Source of the DNA: Cellvibrionales bacterium UBA4451
GTDB taxonomy: Bacteria; Pseudomonadota; Gammaproteobacteria; Pseudomonadales; Porticoccaceae
NCBI GenBank assembly: GCA_002390285.1
Contig: DGPB01000014.1
Location: forward strand, 62,001-126,000
DNA length: 64,000 bases
Direction: 5' to 3'
Below the pieces are notes generated by a model that did not search any database, was not told the origin of the DNA, and was given only the letters and a program-made list of their open reading frames with translations. The position numbers and the translations under genes were made by a program. Shown in pieces: positions 43,673 through 52,053 of the stretch. Every line of letters begins with the position of its first letter. Within the stretch, counting starts at the first letter, position 1.

Positions 43673-44446
43673 ATGTCGTCCACACACTCAGCTAACATTG
43701 AGACAATCGGAAATAATTCCGGGACCTATCGACGACTTCATCAGTTGCTTAGCCCTGGCCCAGAACTTGATTTGCACTGTCGCAACACCCAGGCGAGAGC
43801 TGAAGTTGAGCGCTATATTGGTCAGCAGTTCCAGGCAGCCTACGGTGCCACTGTCAGTGATTTTCTGCCGTTGATTCTCAGCTTAACGTGTAACGACAAA
43901 CTCGCAGCGGTGACCGGTATCTGCGCAGCGGGCTCTCATCCCTTATTTCTAGAGCAATATCTAAGCAGCCCCATTGAGGACGAAATTAGCCATTTTTCCC
44001 CTCACAGGGTAAAACGTTCGAACATCGCAGAAATTGGAAACCTGGCCGCCACTCAACGTGGCTCAAGCCAGTTATTATTTGTCCTGCTCGCTGCAATTTT
44101 GCACCGGGCAAATCTTGAATGGCTGGTGTTCACTGCCACCCCCCAAGTGCAGAAAACCATCAGTAAATTAGGCTTTGAACTGTATCCCATCGCCGAAGCC
44201 TTCCCGTTACGCTCAAGTAAATCTTCAGTTCAAGATTGGGGCAGCTACTACGAAACCAAACCTATGGTGGTCGCAGGGCATTTAAGCGATGCCATGGACA
44301 CCATCAATAGCCGCTCAGTATTAAGAGGCATGTTGTCTCTCTACCAAAACCGTATTGATGTGATGGCCAACCTCATCAGCAATCAAACCCGCAACCCCGT
44401 CACCAACGATAACGATTTCTATGCCCAGCATTATTTCGCGGCTTAA
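43673..44446 (+). CDS. Thermostable-hemolysin family protein (predicted acyltransferase fold)
   Basis: This 257-residue protein of the thermostable hemolysin (delta-VPH) family has no signal peptide or membrane helix. The central part, NIAEIGNLAATQRGSSQLLF (residues 117-136) followed by LEWLVFTATPQVQKTISKLG, closely follows the layout of LuxI/GNAT acyltransferases: E-x-x-x-LA, Gly loop, VFTAT strand, LG. Haemolysis is therefore doubtful as its biochemical role. It begins an operon with an acyl ligase, whose start lies inside its 3' end (26-bp overlap). Confidence 0.78.
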   Translation: MSSTHSANIETIGNNSGTYRRLHQLLSPGPELDLHCRNTQARAEVERYIGQQFQAAYGATVSDFLPLILSLTCNDKLAAVTGICAAGSHPLFLEQYLSSPIEDEISHFSPHRVKRSNIAEIGNLAATQRGSSQLLFVLLAAILHRANLEWLVFTATPQVQKTISKLGFELYPIAEAFPLRSSKSSVQDWGSYYETKPMVVAGHLSDAMDTINSRSVLRGMLSLYQNRIDVMANLISNQTRNPVTNDNDFYAQHYFAA

Positions 44447-45980
44447 ACACCTTTACAAAGACGACCAGACTGTCGCTAGGGATACTAAAAAATCCCTGAG
44501 CTGTGCCGACCTCCTCACACAATGCGAGGCACTCGCTAGCACCCTGAAAGAAAACGCCATTCAATGTCTGGCCCTCCACACGGACAACGGCCTGAACTGG
44601 ATAACGGTGGATCTAACCTGCCAAGATGCTGAAATCAGCCTATTACCACTACCCACCTTTTTTTCCATAGCACAGCTTAAACACGCCCTGCAGGAAACCC
44701 AAGTTGACGCGATTATTACCGACAATTCGGCACTGCCCTGTGTGCTTGATGACATCAGTGACCTTCAGTACCACTTGTTACTTGATGATCTCTTGCTCAT
44801 TGTATTGAACAACTCAAGTGATTCTCGTCAACTGCCCCCCAATACAGGAAAAATCACTTACACCTCGGGTTCTACTGGCACCCCCAAGGGAGTGTGTCTG
44901 AGCAACGACCAACTGCTCAAGCAAGCCAGTGCACTAGCTGAGGCTGTAGCGATACCGCAACCGCGACACCTCTGCCTGCTTCCCTTGAGCACCCTATTGG
45001 AAAATGTTGCCGGTGTGTACACCCCGATACTGTCATCTGGCGAAGTTATTGTGCCTTCTCTGGAAGAAATCGGGTTTACCGGAAGTTCATCTATCATCGC
45101 TCAGAAGATGCTAAACCTCATCAGTGAGATCCAACCCCACAGCCTGATACTCACACCCCAGCTCCTATTGCTACTCGTGACCGCAGTAGAATCCGGCTGG
45201 CGTGCCCCGACAACGCTCAGTTTTGTCGCAGTGGGTGGTAGCAGGGTCGCACCTGATATTCTGGCCAAAGCATGGGAAGCTGGGATACCGGCCTACGAGG
45301 GATATGGCCTTTCAGAATGCGCCTCAGTGGTCAGCCTGAATACGCCTAACCATCACCTTGAGGGTAGTTGTGGCAAGCCTCTACCCCACCTCGATATCCA
45401 TACTGTGGATGGCGAAATTGTTGTATCCGGCAATTGCATGCTGGGCTATATCAACGAGCCAGACAGTTGGGGACAAAAAAATATTCACACGGGTGACCTG
45501 GGCTCACTCGATGAAGCGGGTTTCCTTCACATTGATGGACGCCGAAAAAACCTGCTGATCTCAAGTTTTGGCAGAAATATCAGCCCCGAATGGGTGGAAT
45601 CTGAATTTCTTTCGAATCCTGTCTTTTCAGACTTTGTGGTCTTCGGAGATGCTCAACCTTTTTGTGTCGCGCTGCTATCGCCCCGCTCAGTACTCACCAC
45701 TGATGATCAAATACAACATACCATTGATAAGGTAAATCAAAGCCTTCCCGACTACGCCCGCGTCCAAAAATGGTATCGACTAGCTCAGTCCCTGAGTTCA
45801 AATAGGACGTTAATCACAGACAATGGCCGGCCCAGAAGAAACGCTATATTCAGTCATTATGAAACCCAGATTAAGAGACTCTACGAAACCAAACCCATGG
45901 AGCAGCCCTCCATAAACAACACCCATGATACAAACCCAATCAGGAGCCCCTATGGCCTTCTTCAAAACGTTGACCAATGA
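44421..45980 (+). CDS. AMP-dependent acyl-CoA/acyl-ACP ligase
   Basis: This 519-residue ANL-superfamily enzyme has the P-loop TYTSGSTGTPKG (residues 146-157), EGYGLSECASV (A5), HTGDLGSLDEAGFLHIDGRR (A7/A8) and SSFGRNISPEWVESE. It should activate a fatty or other carboxylic acid with ATP. The usual A10 lysine region reads NGRPRRNAI, with Arg where most relatives have NGK. Translationally coupled to the gene before (26-bp overlap) and the gene after (29-bp overlap), so the products probably act together. Confidence 0.87.
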   Translation: MPSIISRLKHLYKDDQTVARDTKKSLSCADLLTQCEALASTLKENAIQCLALHTDNGLNWITVDLTCQDAEISLLPLPTFFSIAQLKHALQETQVDAIITDNSALPCVLDDISDLQYHLLLDDLLLIVLNNSSDSRQLPPNTGKITYTSGSTGTPKGVCLSNDQLLKQASALAEAVAIPQPRHLCLLPLSTLLENVAGVYTPILSSGEVIVPSLEEIGFTGSSSIIAQKMLNLISEIQPHSLILTPQLLLLLVTAVESGWRAPTTLSFVAVGGSRVAPDILAKAWEAGIPAYEGYGLSECASVVSLNTPNHHLEGSCGKPLPHLDIHTVDGEIVVSGNCMLGYINEPDSWGQKNIHTGDLGSLDEAGFLHIDGRRKNLLISSFGRNISPEWVESEFLSNPVFSDFVVFGDAQPFCVALLSPRSVLTTDDQIQHTIDKVNQSLPDYARVQKWYRLAQSLSSNRTLITDNGRPRRNAIFSHYETQIKRLYETKPMEQPSINNTHDTNPIRSPYGLLQNVDQ

Positions 45981-46647
45981 GACAGAAGCTGCGCGGCGGG
46001 TACTATTCAGCGCACCAATCATAGAGAAAAGTCTGACCGGTGATATTACTCTAGACGATTACGTCGCTTTTCTTGAACAAGCTTATCACCACGTCAAACA
46101 TACCATTCCGCTATTGATGTCGGTGGGCGCAAGGCTTCCAGAAGACAAGGAATGGCTACGTGAAGCTGTAGCTGAATACATTGAAGAAGAGCTAGGCCAC
46201 CAAGAGTGGATTCTCAATGATATCGCCGCCTGCGGCTACGACAAAGAAGCTGTGCGCAACAGCACCTCCAATAGCAGTACTGAGCTGATGGTTGCCTATG
46301 CCTACGATATGGTGAACCGTGTCAATCCACTGGGGTTTTTTGGGATGGTGCAGGTACTGGAAGGTACCAGTGTCAGTATCGCGGAGAAAGCCGCCGATAA
46401 AATACGGTCTGCGCTGTCACTCCCCAAGGAAGCATTTTCCTACCTCTACTCCCACGGATCACTGGATCAGGGTCACATAAAGTTTTTTGAAAACCTGATG
46501 AACCAAATTGAAGATAGTAGAGAGCAGGAACAGATTATCCATGCTGCTAACATGTTCTACCGACTTTATGGAGACATGTTCCGTTCCATCAACGGCAATC
46601 ACGGCATACCCCACATGACATATAAAGGAATAAAAGATGCGGCTTAA
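45952..46647 (+). CDS. Heme-oxygenase-like diiron oxidase family (iron-containing redox enzyme)
   Basis: This 231-residue all-helical TenA/heme-oxygenase-like protein has a full set of potential diiron ligands: His46-His50 (QAYHHVKH), Glu79-Glu80 and His83 (EEELGHQEW), Glu137 (QVLEGTS), and His168/Asp172/His175 (HGSLDQGH). Relatives (UndA, BesC, SznF) decarboxylate, desaturate or oxidise small substrates with O2. The start at 45952 has AGGAG in front. It overlaps the ligase by 29 bp and the SDR by 11 bp. Confidence 0.82.
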   Translation: MAFFKTLTNETEAARRVLFSAPIIEKSLTGDITLDDYVAFLEQAYHHVKHTIPLLMSVGARLPEDKEWLREAVAEYIEEELGHQEWILNDIAACGYDKEAVRNSTSNSSTELMVAYAYDMVNRVNPLGFFGMVQVLEGTSVSIAEKAADKIRSALSLPKEAFSYLYSHGSLDQGHIKFFENLMNQIEDSREQEQIIHAANMFYRLYGDMFRSINGNHGIPHMTYKGIKDAA

Positions 46648-47419
46648 TGGCAGCACAATTTTGCTCACAGGCGCCTCTGGAGGAATCGGTACGGCAGTGG
46701 CACGGTTGCTTGCTCAACAGGGTGCCAAGCTACTGCTAGCAGGCCGCAATGAACAAGCACTAAAGACACTAGCTCAAGAATTATCAGGCGACCACCAGAT
46801 CCTGATAACCGATATCAATACGCCCGAAGGTCGTGAGCAAATTGTCCAGCAATGCATCCAGTGTGGCGGTATCGATCTGATGATCAATTTGGCCGGCATT
46901 CTGGACTTCAAGTTTTTTGAACAACAATCTGATGTTTGTATCGAACAAATACTGACCACGAATCTTGTGTCGCCCATGCTTCTCTGCAACAAGTTGATCC
47001 CCATACTGAAACAGCGGCAGGAAGCCGCAATCGTCAATATTGGCTCTACGTTCGGTAGCATTGGCCACCCAGGATTTACAACCTATTGCGCCAGTAAATT
47101 CGGCCTGCGTGGATTCACCGAGGCGCTTCGGCGAGAGTTGGCAGACACGGGAATCCGAGTGTTTTACCTAGCACCCCGTGCAACCGCGACCAGCCTGAAC
47201 TCCGATGCCGTCACCGCATTAAATAACGCACTCGGCAATAAAACCGATTCCCCTGAACAGGTCGCCAATGAATTGGTTTCTCTGGTGAGTTCGAATCAAC
47301 ATCAACGGTATATGGGCTGGCCAGAAAAACTATTTGTCCGATTAAACGCCCTATTCCCGGGATTGGTACATAGTGCCCTGATCAAAAAAATCCCCGTTAT
47401 CCGACAATTTTCCAAGTAG
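46637..47419 (+). CDS. Short-chain dehydrogenase/reductase
   Basis: This 260-residue SDR has TGASGGIGTAVARLLA (NAD(P) site, residues 11-26), NLAGI in place of NNAG, the catalytic Ser in NIGSTFGSIG and YCASK as the YxxxK pair. The C-terminal 40 residues carry a hydrophobic stretch that might contact the membrane. It is the fourth gene of the coupled block and probably reduces a ketone or aldehyde formed by the earlier enzymes. Confidence 0.88.
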   Translation: MRLNGSTILLTGASGGIGTAVARLLAQQGAKLLLAGRNEQALKTLAQELSGDHQILITDINTPEGREQIVQQCIQCGGIDLMINLAGILDFKFFEQQSDVCIEQILTTNLVSPMLLCNKLIPILKQRQEAAIVNIGSTFGSIGHPGFTTYCASKFGLRGFTEALRRELADTGIRVFYLAPRATATSLNSDAVTALNNALGNKTDSPEQVANELVSLVSSNQHQRYMGWPEKLFVRLNALFPGLVHSALIKKIPVIRQFSK

Positions 47420-47441
47420 CACATTAAAGGAGACAACCGCT

Positions 47442-48098
47442 ATGAAACATTCATCAAAAACTGTTCTCGCCATCACTGTATTTATGTTCACTTTGATGAC
47501 CGGATCAGCCTGGGCTGACCTGAGTGAAGACATCGAGAAACTTCAGCACCGCTGGGCTGAGGTCAATTATCAGTTGCACGAAAAAACCCAACTGTCAGGG
47601 TTTGAAATGTTAGCCTCAGAAGCGAGAAAGACAGTAGCGGCTTACCCAGCTTCTGCTGAACCCTTGATATGGAGCGGAATTATCAAATCTACTTACGCTG
47701 GAGCAAAAGGCGGACTGGGTGCACTATCACTGGCCAAATCGTCCAAAGCTGACCTTGAGAAAGCCCTAAGTATTGATCCAGAGGCTCTGGATGGTTCTGC
47801 CTACACCAGTTTGGGAACACTCTACTTTAATGTACCTGGCTGGCCTATCGGGTTTGGTGATGACAAAAAAGCCGAGAAACTGCTTCTAAAGGCCATTGCC
47901 ATAAACCCTGAAGGTATTGATACCAACTACTTTTTCGGTGACTATCTTATCCATGAGAAACGATACCAAGAAGCTAGAACCTACCTACTAAAAGCAAAGA
48001 GTGCCGGGCCTAGGCCTAACCGCCCATTAGCCGATGCTGGCAGGCAAAAAGAAATAACTGAGGCACTGACCCTCGTTGACAAAAAACTAGGGCACTAA
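47442..48098 (+). CDS. Exported TPR-type protein
   Basis: This 218-residue protein has a signal peptide (cut near SAWA) and helical repeats of tetratricopeptide form (about residues 110-200, including KAEKLLLKAIAINPEGIDTN and YQEARTYLLKAKS). No enzymatic motif is visible. It lies 22 bp after the SDR and 11 bp before the response regulator, so it could be a periplasmic partner of the sensor kinase or of the pathway. Confidence 0.7.
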   Translation: MKHSSKTVLAITVFMFTLMTGSAWADLSEDIEKLQHRWAEVNYQLHEKTQLSGFEMLASEARKTVAAYPASAEPLIWSGIIKSTYAGAKGGLGALSLAKSSKADLEKALSIDPEALDGSAYTSLGTLYFNVPGWPIGFGDDKKAEKLLLKAIAINPEGIDTNYFFGDYLIHEKRYQEARTYLLKAKSAGPRPNRPLADAGRQKEITEALTLVDKKLGH

Positions 48099-48109
48099 CC
48101 GAGAAAAGT

Positions 48110-48769
48110 ATGCAGATACTTCTAGTGGAAGATGATAAGCCGCTTGCCTGTGGCCTACAAATAGCCCTGCGAAAGCAGGGTTATGCCGTCAACCATGTGG
48201 AAACGGGTGAGGCCTGCCTACATGTGGTTGCCACTGAAGAACCCGATATCATCGTCTTAGACCTTGGGCTGCCTGATATAGACGGCCTCAAAGTGCTTAA
48301 GAAAATCCGCCATAAATCTATGACACTTCCTGTCATCCTTTTGACCGCCAGAGACAGTATCGATGACAAGGTGATGGGATTGGACTGTGGTGCTGATGAC
48401 TACCTAGCCAAACCTTTTGAAGTGACTGAGTTGCTGGCTCGACTACGTGTTCTGGAAAGGCGCCTCGGTACCGTCAAATCAACCCAGATTAGCATCGGTG
48501 ACATTTCACTTGATACCGCCACTCAGGTCGTGATGCAACAAAATCATGAACTGGAGCTATCTCGTAAAGAGTACATGCTCTTAAAGAGCCTCATGGAAAA
48601 TACAGGCAAGGTTCTCACTCGAGCAACACTGGAAACCCGATTGTATAGCTGGGGAGAGGAAGTCTGCAGTAACGCTCTGGAAGTACATATTCACCACTTA
48701 CGAAAAAAACTCGGCTCAGACTTTATAAAAACGGTTCGCGGTGTAGGGTATAAGGTAACTCAGGCGTGA
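48110..48769 (+). CDS. OmpR-type response regulator, QseB/PmrA subfamily
   Basis: This 219-residue regulator has a receiver domain (phospho-Asp51 in IIVLDLGLP, acidic pocket VEDD, KPF lysine) and a winged-helix DNA-binding domain. LYSWGEEVCSNALEVHIHHL is typical of QseB/PmrA/BasR proteins. It overlaps the kinase gene by 4 bp (GTGA). The PmrA-like box at 43609-43625 makes self-operon control plausible. Confidence 0.93.
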   Translation: MQILLVEDDKPLACGLQIALRKQGYAVNHVETGEACLHVVATEEPDIIVLDLGLPDIDGLKVLKKIRHKSMTLPVILLTARDSIDDKVMGLDCGADDYLAKPFEVTELLARLRVLERRLGTVKSTQISIGDISLDTATQVVMQQNHELELSRKEYMLLKSLMENTGKVLTRATLETRLYSWGEEVCSNALEVHIHHLRKKLGSDFIKTVRGVGYKVTQA

Positions 48770-50094
48770 AATCCATCCGAGTATTTCTATTAGCCTCGAT
48801 ATTGGCGATCCTAACACTGTTTAATTTTGTTGCTGCCCTTCAAGGCTACCAGTCCAGCCTACTAGAAGCAGAGAAACTCTTTGACAGCCAGCTGCTTCAG
48901 ACCGCCAAATTAATCGCCAACCTTTACGTGGATAACACCACCAGCAATCTCAACTATTTGAGCACTCATGCCTATCAGGTGTGGCATGACGATCAACTCC
49001 TTGCCGCATCAAATAATGCCCAATCAGAAGCCATCACTGACCGCTATCCCGGTTTCGGTTATGCTAATTTTGACGGCTACCGATGGAGGACACTGGCCTA
49101 CTTCGATCACAATCACGACAACTGGATCATCGCAGCGGAACGAACTGATCTTCGATTTATACTAGCGGAAAGTGTGATTACCAAAGCGGTATTACCCATC
49201 GTATTAGGGATTCCCCTTGTGGGGTTGCTAATCTGGCTCATTATCGGCAGAGGACTTAAACCTCTTCGCGATCTCTCTGATCAGTTAAAGAACAAACAGG
49301 TAAACGACCTTACTCCTGTTGAAACACCTGAATTAAAAGATGAATTGTCTCAGGTGGTTCAATCAATCAATGTCATGATCCGCCGCTTGGGGACCACTTT
49401 AGAGCGAGAAAAACGCTTCACCTCAGATGCCGCACACGAACTACGCACCCCTATCAGCGCCCTCAAGATTCAGCTTCACAATCTTGAGGAAGACATACCC
49501 GTAGATAATGAATCATTTGCTCAGCTACAATCCGGCGTTGAAAGGATGCAGCACCTGATAGAACAACTTCTATCGCTTTACCGCTCCACACCTGATGAGT
49601 TCTCAAGTCATTTCACGTCCGTCAATCTTTACCAACTGGCTCAGGATGTCATTGCAGAGCAGCATCTAATATTTGAAGGGAAAAATCAGACTCTGGCGCT
49701 TGAGGGATCAAATAATGTTATTGAGGGTAACGCCTTTACCCTGAGTACCCTGCTGCAGAATTTACTGAGTAATGCCAACAAATATACTCCCACAGGGGGA
49801 AGCATCCTCGTATCTGTGGACGAAAATAATAATCACATCTGCCTGAAAGTTGAGGATTCAGGACCTGGTATAGCGCCCAGTGATTACGGTAAGGTTCTGG
49901 AACGCTTTCAGCGCCTTAACAACAAATCTGAAGTCATCGCCACACAGGGCTGTGGATTAGGGCTGACCATTGTTCAGCATATCGCCGACTTGCACCACGC
50001 AGACCTCAGTATTTCACCCTCCAGCTTTGCCAGCGGCACGGCATTTTCCATCCTGTTCAAAAAGGCGCCTAACCCCGATGAAAAACGTATTTAG
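48766..50094 (+). CDS. Sensor histidine kinase (QseC/PmrB-like)
   Basis: This 442-residue inner-membrane kinase has TM1 (residues 7-26) and a periplasmic domain of about 110 residues opening EAEKLFDSQLLQTAKLIANL. TM2 (about 141-160), HAMP and HisKA with His224 in DAAHELRTPISALKIQ follow, then HATPase with GPGIAP and GCGLGLTIV. It starts at GTG overlapping the regulator stop. The signal is unknown; the FTR1 iron genes just downstream and the PmrB kinship make iron a fair guess. Confidence 0.92.
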   Translation: MKSIRVFLLASILAILTLFNFVAALQGYQSSLLEAEKLFDSQLLQTAKLIANLYVDNTTSNLNYLSTHAYQVWHDDQLLAASNNAQSEAITDRYPGFGYANFDGYRWRTLAYFDHNHDNWIIAAERTDLRFILAESVITKAVLPIVLGIPLVGLLIWLIIGRGLKPLRDLSDQLKNKQVNDLTPVETPELKDELSQVVQSINVMIRRLGTTLEREKRFTSDAAHELRTPISALKIQLHNLEEDIPVDNESFAQLQSGVERMQHLIEQLLSLYRSTPDEFSSHFTSVNLYQLAQDVIAEQHLIFEGKNQTLALEGSNNVIEGNAFTLSTLLQNLLSNANKYTPTGGSILVSVDENNNHICLKVEDSGPGIAPSDYGKVLERFQRLNNKSEVIATQGCGLGLTIVQHIADLHHADLSISPSSFASGTAFSILFKKAPNPDEKRI

Positions 50095-50428
50095 GCGGAT
50101 AATAATGATGGTGCTAGGCCTCGGTTTGGTGCTATTTGGTCACTACTCTGTTGCCGGAACACCGGTGATAGAAATAGAAATCAAAGATCACTTGTTCTTT
50201 CCCGCAACGATTGAAATTCCTGCCAATACCAAGGTCAAACTCCTTGTCATCAATCGGGACCTAACAGCGGAGGAGTTTGAAAGTTATGAACTCAACCGAG
50301 AAAAAGTCATTTCAGGCAATCGTAAAGCCGTTATTTTTATCGGTCCCTTACCGCCAGGAGAATACCCATTTTTTGGCGAGTTTTACCCCAAAACTGCTCA
50401 GGGAAAAGTCGTGGTAATAGATCAATGA
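50078..50428 (+). CDS. Cupredoxin-domain periplasmic protein (EfeO-N/FtrB-like)
   Basis: This 116-residue exported protein with a signal peptide (residues 1-26) is followed by a cupredoxin_1 domain as in EfeO N-terminal regions and FtrB: IEIKDHLFFPATIEIPANTK, FESYELNREKVI and IGPLPPGEYPFFGEF. Classical type-1 copper ligands (Cys, paired His) are absent. The acidic FES motif may bind Fe or Cu during ferric uptake. It overlaps the kinase end by 17 bp and precedes the FTR1 permease by 19 bp. Confidence 0.83.
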   Translation: MKNVFRRIIMMVLGLGLVLFGHYSVAGTPVIEIEIKDHLFFPATIEIPANTKVKLLVINRDLTAEEFESYELNREKVISGNRKAVIFIGPLPPGEYPFFGEFYPKTAQGKVVVIDQ

Positions 50429-50447
50429 GTACGGGAGAGAAGCTCTC

Positions 50448-51278
50448 ATGTTCCTAAATTCTGTCGTCCTGATTCTCCAGGAAACACTAGAGGCTGCATT
50501 GCTTATTAGTGTGCTTCTGGTGTTTATGAGGCTTCGGTGTATCAGGCCTTTTTGGATTATTTCGGCCATCGCTGCAGGCTCCGCGGGTGCCTATTTTTTT
50601 GCTCTCCAGATGGCATCAATTTCTGAATGGTTTGATTATATGGGCCAGGAAGTAGTGAATGCTTCGATTCAGCTGACCGTGCTATTAATACTGGCAATCT
50701 TTGTGGCACAGAACCCTGGGGCAACCCATTCCACCTCCAAGCCCCAGAAAGACCTAGGGGTTATCATCTGTACACTATTGCTCGTTGCTTTGTCTCTAAC
50801 TAGAGAGGGCTCTGAGGTTTTCATCTACATCAGTGGTGTCATTGGTCACCCGTCACATGCTCAACCCACCCTGACAGGCTCAGGAATTGGCGCTGGCATT
50901 GGTATCAGTGCTGGGGTGTTAATCTACTACGGCCTTCTCGGATTACCCACCAAATGGATAGCGCTTAGCGGATTGCTATTGCTGTCACTGGTTGGGGGGA
51001 ATATGGCATCACAGGCCACGCAACTGCTAACCCAAGCAGACTGGCTCCCCTACTCTAAAATACTGTGGGACAGCTCTGACGGGCTCCCGGAAAACTCAAT
51101 TTTAGGACATTTGCTTTATGCACTTTTCGGTTATGAAGCCACACCCTCATTACTCCAGGTCTTCAGCTATATCGCTGGTATGTTGTTAATCTCCCTGTGT
51201 GCTCATCTTGGTTCACGAAAAATATCTTTCTCTACGGATCAAAAAACCACTGATCATAACGCTTCTGTGAACAGGTGA
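50448..51278 (+). CDS. FTR1-family iron permease
   Basis: This 276-residue membrane protein has seven predicted helices. The second iron motif, REGSE, is at residues 119-123. The first motif is QETLE (11-15), with Gln where RExxE is usual. The family takes up ferric iron together with a cupredoxin or oxidase partner (EfeUOB, FtrABCD, yeast Fet3/Ftr1). No EfeB peroxidase or FtrD ferredoxin is present. The upstream cupredoxin and downstream barrel protein complete a compact set. Confidence 0.9.
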   Translation: MFLNSVVLILQETLEAALLISVLLVFMRLRCIRPFWIISAIAAGSAGAYFFALQMASISEWFDYMGQEVVNASIQLTVLLILAIFVAQNPGATHSTSKPQKDLGVIICTLLLVALSLTREGSEVFIYISGVIGHPSHAQPTLTGSGIGAGIGISAGVLIYYGLLGLPTKWIALSGLLLLSLVGGNMASQATQLLTQADWLPYSKILWDSSDGLPENSILGHLLYALFGYEATPSLLQVFSYIAGMLLISLCAHLGSRKISFSTDQKTTDHNASVNR

Positions 51279-51279
51279 T

Positions 51280-52035
51280 ATGAGTCACGCCATAGCCCCA
51301 TCAGTGACATCCCAGCCACTCCGATTTTCACGTTGCCTGCCGCTGTTGTCTTTGTTGTGCGTGAGTATTTCAAACTACAGCATGGCTGACGGTAGCGTTG
51401 TGGATAAAATTTACCATCCTTATGTCGATGCACTCGAGCAAGAACTAGAATTCCGCGCCATCCACCAAGATGATCAACCAGAAGCTGAAGACAACTTACA
51501 ACTCTACCGCTTTGGCTATGGTAGAGCTTTCGGCGACAGCTGGTTTGGTGAGGTCTACCTGATTGGTAAAAAATCCGATGAGACAGGATTCCAATTAGAA
51601 GCGTATGAACTAGAGGCCAAGTGGCAGATTACTGAACAAGGGGAATACTGGGCTGACTGGGGCCTACTAATGGAGCTAGAGAAAGAATCCCATGAAAATA
51701 TTTGGGAATTCTCTACCGGTATCCTCGTTGAGAAAGAGTGGGGGCAATGGAGTGGTACAGCCAATCTCGTGGTCACCCAGGAATGGGGCTCTGATATTAA
51801 AGATGAAATAGAGAGTTCGGCAGGCCTACAGATGCGTTACCGCCTCTCCCGCTGGCTCGAACCTGCTCTTGAGTTTTATACAGGGCAAGATACTAGGGCA
51901 ATCGGGCCAGCTCTCATGGGGAATATCAAAACCGGCATACGCAAGAGTTTACACTGGGAAACAGGGATCATATTTGGCATAGATGAAGACAGCCCCAACA
52001 TGACGTTAAGGGGCTTAATTGAGTATGAGTTTTAG
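51280..52035 (+). CDS. Predicted outer-membrane beta-barrel protein of the FTR1 locus
   Basis: This 251-residue unrecognised protein has a signal sequence (cut near SMA). Many alternating aromatic strands follow (YRFGYGRAFGDSWFGEVYLI, LVVTQEWGSDI) and it ends YEF, which fits an outer-membrane barrel of about ten or twelve strands. It starts 1 bp after the FTR1 stop, so it is likely translated with it. A porin or surface partner for iron entry is possible. No gene name is justified. Confidence 0.65.
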   Translation: MSHAIAPSVTSQPLRFSRCLPLLSLLCVSISNYSMADGSVVDKIYHPYVDALEQELEFRAIHQDDQPEAEDNLQLYRFGYGRAFGDSWFGEVYLIGKKSDETGFQLEAYELEAKWQITEQGEYWADWGLLMELEKESHENIWEFSTGILVEKEWGQWSGTANLVVTQEWGSDIKDEIESSAGLQMRYRLSRWLEPALEFYTGQDTRAIGPALMGNIKTGIRKSLHWETGIIFGIDEDSPNMTLRGLIEYEF

Positions 52036-52053
52036 TATTGGGGCATCAGCCTA

